Assembly: GCF_030317205.1 (NCBI RefSeq)
Contig: NZ_JASZYB010000004.1
Coordinates: 124,001 to 188,000 of the forward strand
From: Variovorax sp. J2L1-78
GTDB taxonomy: Bacteria > Pseudomonadota > Gammaproteobacteria > Burkholderiales > Burkholderiaceae_C
Direction of reading: 5' to 3'
DNA length: 64,000 bases
In this document: positions 58,675 through 64,000 of the stretch, in pieces
How the letters are laid out: the number at the start of each line of letters is the position of its first letter
Position numbering within the stretch: the first letter of the stretch is position 1
Program-made: the position numbers and the translations under genes
The notes under the pieces: model-generated
Database searches by the model: none
What the model was told of the DNA's origin: nothing
The model's input: only the letters and a program-made list of their open reading frames with translations

Positions 58675-60221
58675 GCGAAACGAGCGAACTGCCGGTGACA
58701 TCCTCCCCGGGCCGCGCCGCCGAGCCGCTGCCGAGCCCCTCGGACTGGACTTTCGACCTGATCGAAACCTACCACCAGGAGATCCGCAAGACGGCCGAGT
58801 CCTTCAGGCTCGACACGTACCCGATCCAGCTGGAAATCATCACCGCCGAGCAGATGATGGACGCCTACGCCAGCGTGGGCATGCCGGTGATCTACCGCCA
58901 CTGGTCGTACGGCAAGCAGTTCATCTCGACCGAGAAGAACTACCGGCGCGGCGCCATGGGCCTGGCCTACGAGATCGTCATCAACTCCGACCCGTGCATC
59001 GCCTACCTCATGGAAGAGAACACCATGGCGATGCAGGCCCTGGTGATCGCCCATGCGGCCTATGGGCACAACAGCTTCTTCAAGGGCAACTACCTGTTCC
59101 GCATGTGGACCGACGCGTCGTCGATCATCGACTACCTGGTCTACGCCCGGAACTACATCAACGAGTGCGAGGAACGCCACGGCGTCGACGCCGTCGAGGA
59201 ACTGCTCGACTCCTGCCACGCGCTGATGAACTATGGCGTCGACCGCTACCGTCGGCCACAGAAGCGCTCGCTCGCGCAGGAAATCAGCCAGCGCGCCGAA
59301 CGGGAGCACCATCTGCAGCAGCAGGTCAACGACCTCTGGCGCACCCTGCCCCGGCGCATCGAGACGGCGGCCGGTGCCGATGCCACGCGCCGCTTCCCGG
59401 CCGAGCCGCAGGAGAACCTGCTGTACTTCATCGAGAAGAACGCGGCGTTGCTGGAGCCCTGGCAGCGCGAGGTGGTGCGCATCGTGCGCAAGGTGGCGCA
59501 GTACTTCTACCCGCAGCGCCAGACGCAGGTGATGAACGAGGGCTGGGCCACCTTCTGGCACTACACCCTGCTCAACACCATGTACGACAAGGGCCAGCTG
59601 GCCGATGGCTTCATGATCGAGTGGCTGCGCTCCCACACCAGCGTGGTCTACCAGCCGCCGGTGGGCCACCGCGCGTACAGCGGCATCAACCCCTATGCGC
59701 TGGGCTTCGCGATGTTCACCGAGCTGCGCCGCATCTGCGAGAAGCCGACCGAGGAAGACCGCCGCTGGTTCCCGGACTACGCCGGCACCGACTGGCTCAC
59801 GACGCTCGACCATGCGATGCGCAACTACAAGGACGAGAGCTTCGTCGGCCAGTTCCTGAGCCCGAAGACGATGCGCGACTTTCGCCTGTTCGCGGTGCGC
59901 GACCATGCGGAAGACCCGGAACTGGAGATCGCGGCCATCCACGACGACAACGGCTATCAGGCATTGCGCGAATCGCTCTCGCGCCAGTACGACATCGGCA
60001 GCCGCGAGCCGGACATCCAGGTATGGAACGTCGACATGCGCGGCGACCGGTCGCTCACGTTGCGCCATGTGCAGCGCAACGGCCAGCCGCTGCGCGACGA
60101 CACGCACGAGGTGCTCAAGCACGTGACCCGGCTGTGGGGTTTCGACGTGCGGCTCGAGAGCGTCGATCCGCAGGGCCGCGTGACCTTGCGCGAGACCGCC
60201 TCGGCCCCGCGCAACCACTGA
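58671..60221 (+). CDS. ycgB: SpoVR-family protein (YcgB)
   Basis: 516 residues. Family strings: YPIQLEIITAEQMMDAYASVGMPVIYRHWSYGKQFISTEKNYRRGAMGLAYEIVINSDPCIAYLMEENTMAMQALVIAHAAYGHNSFFKGN, VMNEGWATFWHYTLLNTMYDKG, RAYSGINPYALGFAMF. His, Glu and Tyr clusters suggest a metal site, but no activity is established. Its ATG overlaps the yeaH stop (ATGA), completing the trio. The 3' end faces tag after nine bases. Confidence 0.93.
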   Translation: MSETSELPVTSSPGRAAEPLPSPSDWTFDLIETYHQEIRKTAESFRLDTYPIQLEIITAEQMMDAYASVGMPVIYRHWSYGKQFISTEKNYRRGAMGLAYEIVINSDPCIAYLMEENTMAMQALVIAHAAYGHNSFFKGNYLFRMWTDASSIIDYLVYARNYINECEERHGVDAVEELLDSCHALMNYGVDRYRRPQKRSLAQEISQRAEREHHLQQQVNDLWRTLPRRIETAAGADATRRFPAEPQENLLYFIEKNAALLEPWQREVVRIVRKVAQYFYPQRQTQVMNEGWATFWHYTLLNTMYDKGQLADGFMIEWLRSHTSVVYQPPVGHRAYSGINPYALGFAMFTELRRICEKPTEEDRRWFPDYAGTDWLTTLDHAMRNYKDESFVGQFLSPKTMRDFRLFAVRDHAEDPELEIAAIHDDNGYQALRESLSRQYDIGSREPDIQVWNVDMRGDRSLTLRHVQRNGQPLRDDTHEVLKHVTRLWGFDVRLESVDPQGRVTLRETASAPRNH

Positions 60222-60230
60222 ACGGGCGCT

Positions 60231-60884
60231 TCAGCGTGGCGGCGTGAGCGCCTTGCGCGCGGCCAGTGCCGCCTCGCGCGCGCCGCAGCCTTCGATGTGG
60301 TCGTTGACGAGGCCCATCGCCTGCATGAAGGCATAAACCGTGGTCGGCCCGACAAAGCTCCAGCCACGCTTCTTCAGGTCCTTCGACATCGCGATCGATT
60401 CGGCCGTGGTGGTGAAGGCGCGCAGCGCGGCGAGCGTCGCCTTCTTCGGCCGCGATGACGGCGACGGTTCGAAGCGCCACGCGTAGGCCGCCAGCGAACC
60501 GAATTCCTCGCGAAGTTCCAGCACGCGCTTCGCGTTGTTGATGGTCGACTCGATCTTGCCGCGATGGCGCACGATGCCGGCGTCGGCGAGCAGGCGTGCC
60601 ACATCGGCCTCGCCGAAGCGCGCGACGGCCTCCGCCTCGAAGTTCGCGAAGCCGCGCCGGAAGTTCTCGCGCTTGTTCAGGATGGTGAGCCAGCTCAGCC
60701 CGGCCTGGAAGCCTTCGAGGCACAGCTTCTCGAACAGCCGGCGCTCGTCGGTCACCGGGAAGCCCCACTCGTGGTCGTGGTAGTGCTGGTAGGCCGGCGT
60801 GGCCTCGCACCAGCGACAGCGCGGCGCACCGTCGGCACCGCTGAACAGGCCGTCGGCCAGCGTTTGTGTCTTGCTTGAACTCAT
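60231..60884 (-). CDS. tag: DNA-3-methyladenine glycosylase I
   Basis: 217 residues. Removes 3-methyladenine from DNA. CRWCEATPAYQHYHDHEWGFPVTDERRLFEKLCLEGFQAGLSWLTILNKRENFRRGFANFEAEAVARF holds the zinc Cys, the base-binding Glu/Trp and the helix-hairpin-helix start; VGPTTVYAFMQAMGLVNDHIEGC ends the fold. Its ATG overlaps the upstream enolase-superfamily stop, an unusual partner for a repair gene. Confidence 0.94.
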   Translation of the reverse strand: MSSSKTQTLADGLFSGADGAPRCRWCEATPAYQHYHDHEWGFPVTDERRLFEKLCLEGFQAGLSWLTILNKRENFRRGFANFEAEAVARFGEADVARLLADAGIVRHRGKIESTINNAKRVLELREEFGSLAAYAWRFEPSPSSRPKKATLAALRAFTTTAESIAMSKDLKKRGWSFVGPTTVYAFMQAMGLVNDHIEGCGAREAALAARKALTPPR

Positions 60885-61993
60885 GCCGTCGGTTTCCTGA
60901 AACGTTCCCACGCCTGCGGTGTCGGCGTGGTGCCGGCACCCGGCGCCTGCGGCAGGCGGAAGTAACCGTCCACCACCTCGGCCGGCTCGGTGAAGCAGTC
61001 CTTGATCCATGGGATGTACTCGAGCACCTGGCAGGCCGGATGCGCGTAGCTCAGGTGCACATGGACCTGGCTCATGTCGCCGGCGTGCGGTGCCACCGGC
61101 AGACGGAAGGCGTGCGCGGTGTCGCAGACCTGCAGCACCTCGGACACGCCGCCCAGCCGGGTCACGTCGGGCTGCACCCAGTGGATGGCCTGCTGTGCGA
61201 AGAATTCGCCGAAGGCTTCGGCGGTGTAGAGCTGTTCGCCCAGCGCGACGGGCACGTGCGTGGCGCGCGCCAGCTGCGCGTGGCCCTTCACGTCGTCGTA
61301 CCAGAGCGGCTCCTCGAACCAGAAGACGTCGGACGCCGCGGCCCCGCGGCAGAAGCGCAGGCAGGTGGCCAGGTCCCACTTGCCGTTGCCGTCGACGGCC
61401 AGCGTCACGTCCGGTCCGATGGCCTCGCGCACCGCCGCGAGCCGGCGCAGGTCGCGCTCCACCGTCGAGCCGACCTTGATCTTGATGCCGGTGAAGCCGT
61501 CGGCCACCGCGCGCCGCGCGCCTGCGACCAAGGCGTCGTCGGGAATGCTGAGCCAGCCGATGTCGGTGTTGTAGGCCCGCACGGTGTTGCGCACCTGGCC
61601 GCCGAGCAGCTTCCACAGCGGCACGCCGGCGGCCTTGGCCTTCAGGTCCCACAGCGCGATGTCGATGGCCGCCAGCGCCAGCGTGGTGATGCCGGCGCGG
61701 CCGACCCACTGCAGCGCGGGGTTGCGCGCCAGCTTCAGCCATAGCCGACGGATGTCGCCCGCATCTTCGCCGACCAGCAGCGGTGCGTGGCAGGTCTCGA
61801 TGCAGCGGGTGATGAGCTGGTCGCTCGGCAGGTGCGCATGCGTCCCCGTGAACCCGTAGCCCGTGAGCCCGTCGTCGGTGTCGACCTGCGCGCCGACCAC
61901 GCCCCAGTGGCTGATGACGTGCGTGCTGTCGGCGATCTGCGAGCCGGTCACCGGCACATGCAGGATGAAGGGCCGGACCGATGTGATCTTCAT
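60881..61993 (-). CDS. Mandelate racemase-subgroup enolase-superfamily enzyme
   Basis: 370 residues. The active-site set of the mandelate racemase subgroup is complete: Lys171-x-Lys173 (GIKIKVG), metal ligands Asp201, Glu227 and Glu253 (VDGNGKWD, WFEEPL, LGEQL), Asp276 (VQPDVTRLGG) and His303 (APHAGDM). Such enzymes mostly dehydrate acid sugars; the substrate is not readable. It could supply dgoKA or the diacid cluster, which are far away. It is the third gene of a minus-strand run small protein-aroQ-this-tag. Confidence 0.9.
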   Translation of the reverse strand: MKITSVRPFILHVPVTGSQIADSTHVISHWGVVGAQVDTDDGLTGYGFTGTHAHLPSDQLITRCIETCHAPLLVGEDAGDIRRLWLKLARNPALQWVGRAGITTLALAAIDIALWDLKAKAAGVPLWKLLGGQVRNTVRAYNTDIGWLSIPDDALVAGARRAVADGFTGIKIKVGSTVERDLRRLAAVREAIGPDVTLAVDGNGKWDLATCLRFCRGAAASDVFWFEEPLWYDDVKGHAQLARATHVPVALGEQLYTAEAFGEFFAQQAIHWVQPDVTRLGGVSEVLQVCDTAHAFRLPVAPHAGDMSQVHVHLSYAHPACQVLEYIPWIKDCFTEPAEVVDGYFRLPQAPGAGTTPTPQAWERFRKPTA

Positions 61994-62052
61994 GGACGTT
62001 GTCTCCTTCTTCTTGGTTGGTAGGCCGGGGCCTGGCCCGGCGTCCGCCGCCG

Positions 62053-62508
62053 TCAGCCCGGTTCGTTCAGCCGCACCAGGGCATCCATGGCCAGCGGGTA
62101 ACCCTTCACCCCGAGCCCGACGATGATGCCGCGCGCCGCGGGCGAAATGAAGGAATGGTGGCGAAAGCTCTCGCGTGCATGTACGTTCGAGATATGCAGT
62201 TCGATGACCGGCACGCTCGCTCCCTTGATGGCGTCGTGCAGCGCCACGGAGGTGTGGGTGTAGGCGCCCGCGTTGAGCACCACGCCGAGCATGCGGCCGG
62301 CCGCCACCTCGCGGCCGGCTTCCTGCAGCCAGTCGACCAGGGCGCCTTCGTGGTTGGTCTGGCGGCATTCGACCGCCACGCCCAGCCGCGTGCCGGCCTC
62401 GGCGCACAGGCGCTCGACGTCGGCCAGCGTGTCGCTGCCGTACTGCGCGGGCTCGCGCGTGCCGAGGAGATTGAGATTGGGGCCGTTGAGGACGAGGATC
62501 TTTTTCAT
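62053..62508 (-). CDS. aroQ: Type II 3-dehydroquinate dehydratase
   Basis: 151 residues, third step of the shikimate pathway. LVLNGPNLNLLGTREPAQYGSDTL has the catalytic Tyr23; ECRQTNHEGALVDWLQEA, LNAGAYTHTSVALHDAI and VIELHISNVHARESFRHHSFISPAARGIIVGLGVKGYPLAMDAL carry the remaining active-site residues. Full length. It can also act in quinate use, which would fit the sugar-acid dehydratase behind it. Confidence 0.95.
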   Translation of the reverse strand: MKKILVLNGPNLNLLGTREPAQYGSDTLADVERLCAEAGTRLGVAVECRQTNHEGALVDWLQEAGREVAAGRMLGVVLNAGAYTHTSVALHDAIKGASVPVIELHISNVHARESFRHHSFISPAARGIIVGLGVKGYPLAMDALVRLNEPG

Positions 62509-62576
62509 GGGCGGGCACCGATGGCTGCGAGGATTTCGGCGGCCATTATGTGCGCCCGCTGGCGCGTCCCGACGCC

Positions 62577-62846
62577 TCAGAGCACCGCGGTCTGGGCCGG
62601 GATCAGGGCGACGATGGTCTGCGGCGCACGGCGCAGCGTGTCGGTGGCGCAGGAGCCCAGCAGGCCGCCTTCGAAGCGGATGTCCACCCGCGGGAAGTAA
62701 TGCCCCAGCGATGCCGCCGCGTCGAACAGGCAGCGCTCGATGGTGTCGAAGGCCGCGCCGCCATCCACGCCGTCGGTACCCCGGGCGCTGATGCGGTAGG
62801 TGAAGCCGTTCGGCGCCTGGCGGCGGATGTCGATCGAGGGTTTCAT
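62577..62846 (-). CDS. Small conserved-looking protein of unknown function
   Basis: 89 residues, no signal peptide or membrane helix: MKPSIDIRRQAPNGFTYRISARGTDGVDGGAAFDTIERCLFDAAASLGHYFPRVDIRFEGGLLGSCATDTLRRAPQTIVALIPAQTAVL. Strand-helix-strand pattern with two cysteines. It is 68 bases before aroQ in the same direction. No family recognised; the well-placed ATG and high-GC codon pattern support a real gene. Confidence 0.6.
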   Translation of the reverse strand: MKPSIDIRRQAPNGFTYRISARGTDGVDGGAAFDTIERCLFDAAASLGHYFPRVDIRFEGGLLGSCATDTLRRAPQTIVALIPAQTAVL

Positions 62847-63057
62847 GCGGGGGGGGACAGGTGCAGAGGGTACAAAGCCGCGGCATCCGCGAGCCCGATG
62901 GTCGCAAGGAAGGATCCTGGCGTAAATAGTCCTTTTGGACCGCCCGAGTTCGCGCAAAATCCCCGACACGGCCTCCGACGCGGGCGCTCTGGCAGCCTCG
63001 CAGCCCGATCACCCGCCCGCTGATTCTTTAGTTCTCCATGGGACCGTCGCCAGCGCC

Positions 63058-63681
63058 ATGCTGCCCGCCAGAATTCTGTTGATCGATGACCACGCGCTGT
63101 TCCGCTGTGGACTGCACATGGTGCTGGCCGCAGGCATTCCCGGACTCGAAGTGGCAGAGGCGGCATCGCTGGAAGAAGCCATGCACTGCGCGATGGCGTC
63201 ACCGGCCCTGGCGCTGCTCGACGTTCATCTGCAGGGCCTCAATGGCATCGAAGGCATCGCCCTGGTCAAGCGGAAATGGCCCGACGTGGCGGTGATCATG
63301 CTGTCGTCGCAGGCCGAATCGCAGACGGTCGCACTGGCCCTCGAACGCGGCGCGGCCGCTTTCGTCTCGAAGGCCGCGACCGCCGACACCATCCTCGCTG
63401 TCATCGACCAGGTCCGCCGCGGATTGCCGATGCCCTCGGCGGCCAGCCCGACCCTGCGCGCACCCGGCACCGGCGACCCGGACACCCAGCGCCTCACGCC
63501 ACGCCAGTGCGAAGTGCTCGACCTGATGTGCCAGGGCCTGTCGAACAAGGTCATCGGGCGGCGGCTCAACCTGTCGGAGAACACGGTGCGCGGACATGTG
63601 CAGGCCATCCTCGCGACCCTGCAGGTGTCGAGCCGGTCGGAGGCCGGCTTCGCCGCCCGCCAGCGCGGCCTGGTCGCCTGA
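63058..63681 (+). CDS. NarL/FixJ-family response regulator
   Basis: 207 residues. Receiver domain with Asp10-Asp11, phosphoacceptor Asp55 (LALLDVHL), Ser/Thr switch (MLSSQAES) and Lys105-type lysine (FVSKAAT). The LuxR-type helix-turn-helix is at about 146-205: RLTPRQCEVLDLMCQGLSNKVIGRRLNLSENTVRGHVQAILATLQVSSRSEA. It overlaps the next gene (TGATG), which is probably its kinase. ATG at 63058 starts just before the receiver. Confidence 0.92.
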   Translation: MLPARILLIDDHALFRCGLHMVLAAGIPGLEVAEAASLEEAMHCAMASPALALLDVHLQGLNGIEGIALVKRKWPDVAVIMLSSQAESQTVALALERGAAAFVSKAATADTILAVIDQVRRGLPMPSAASPTLRAPGTGDPDTQRLTPRQCEVLDLMCQGLSNKVIGRRLNLSENTVRGHVQAILATLQVSSRSEAGFAARQRGLVA

Positions 63682-64000
63682 TGCGCCTGGTGAACTGGCG
63701 GCGCTGGCTGGCCGACGACCGCACGCTGACCGAGCAGCTGCGGCTGCAGCTGGGCCACGTGGGCAGTTCGGTGGTGCCGACACTGCTGCTCGCGCCGCTG
63801 CTGCTCTGGACGCTGGTCAATGCGCGCAACGCCGCATGGCTCACGGCCTGGTGCGCTGCGATCGTGCTCATCAAGCTGTTCTACGCGTGGGACGCGGAGC
63901 GCACGCTGCGCATCGACCTCGCCACCGCGCACCCGCATCGCGTGGTGGTGCGGCAAATGGTGCTGAACGCCATCGACGCGGTGGCCTGGGGCGCGCTCGC
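63681..64000 (+). CDS. Membrane protein, probably a sensor kinase (3' end outside window)
   Basis: The first 106 codons, MRLVNWRRWLADDRTLTEQLRLQLGHVGSSVVPTLLLAPLLLWTLVNARNAAWLTAWCAAIVLIKLFYAWDAERTLR..., show at least two membrane helices (SVVPTLLLAPLLLWTLV and WLTAWCAAIVLIKLFYAW). The ATG overlaps the response regulator stop (TGATG). No kinase motif lies in the visible part, so the role as partner kinase is inferred from coupling only. Confidence 0.6.
   Translation, partial: MRLVNWRRWLADDRTLTEQLRLQLGHVGSSVVPTLLLAPLLLWTLVNARNAAWLTAWCAAIVLIKLFYAWDAERTLRIDLATAHPHRVVVRQMVLNAIDAVAWGAL

Overview
This window looks like ordinary chromosomal DNA from a high-GC (roughly two-thirds G+C) betaproteobacterium of the Comamonadaceae type; Variovorax or a close relative is my best guess. 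The support is the style of the proteins (RhlE, EttA, DnaK, TAXI and Bug periplasmic receptors, TRAP systems), an Entner-Doudoroff sugar-acid economy, a PHA synthase, and an intergenic repeat of a kind I recall from this family. No taxonomic search was possible. I see no tRNA, rRNA, insertion sequence, phage gene or CRISPR array. Genes are packed tightly, many overlapping by the 4-base ATGA/GTGA type.

Layout. 1-8973 (minus): one tight run phaC-fabI-nodT-hlyD-rbbA-yhhJ, joining a PHA synthase and an enoyl-ACP reductase to a complete RbbA-type export system, with a near-perfect FNR/ANR box and a correctly placed -10 upstream of phaC. 9133-15432: UbiB-family kinase, P1-family peptidase, a membrane-anchored TAXI receptor, a small secreted protein and EttA. 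15714-20643: RhlE helicase, a small secreted protein, the KDPGal pair dgoK-dgoA, a dispersed repeat and a class II aldolase. 20660-27856: PHP-domain lipoprotein, SDR, MATE and MFS transporters with a divergent MarR regulator, a hotdog thioesterase and a flavin reductase-like protein. 27900-31383: Fur-box-preceded ferric iron ABC importer fbpABC. 31485-37924: exostosin-like protein, trxC, gloA, then a LysR regulator divergent from a sugar-diacid cluster (Bug receptor, UxaA/GarD-type dehydratase, HpaI-type aldolase).

37945-45932 is a gluconate module: a LacI-type regulator divergent from gntK-dctQ-dctM-dctP-edd-eda-HAD. Gluconate would be imported by the TRAP system, phosphorylated by GntK and split by Edd/Eda. 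The start codons of both divergent genes lie on copies of the same palindrome, and a terminator-like hairpin lies in the gntK leader. 45992-50629: OmpA-domain protein, chaC-sodC, a MobA-like nucleotidyltransferase, pdxH, psd and an HxlR-like regulator. 50738-55097: FKBP, then grpE-dnaK-dnaJ behind a clear sigma-32-type promoter. 55424-60221: the stress cluster prkA-yeaH-ycgB (spoVR) behind an RpoE-like ECF promoter. 60231-62846 (minus): small protein, aroQ, enolase-superfamily dehydratase, tag. 63058-64000: NarL-type response regulator coupled to a membrane protein, probably its kinase, cut by the window edge.

I did not find a clearly new defence or mobile system. The best leads are regulatory and organisational: the phaC-to-yhhJ run under an ANR-like promoter, the doubled operator plus leader terminator of the gluconate module, and the ECF-type promoter of prkA.
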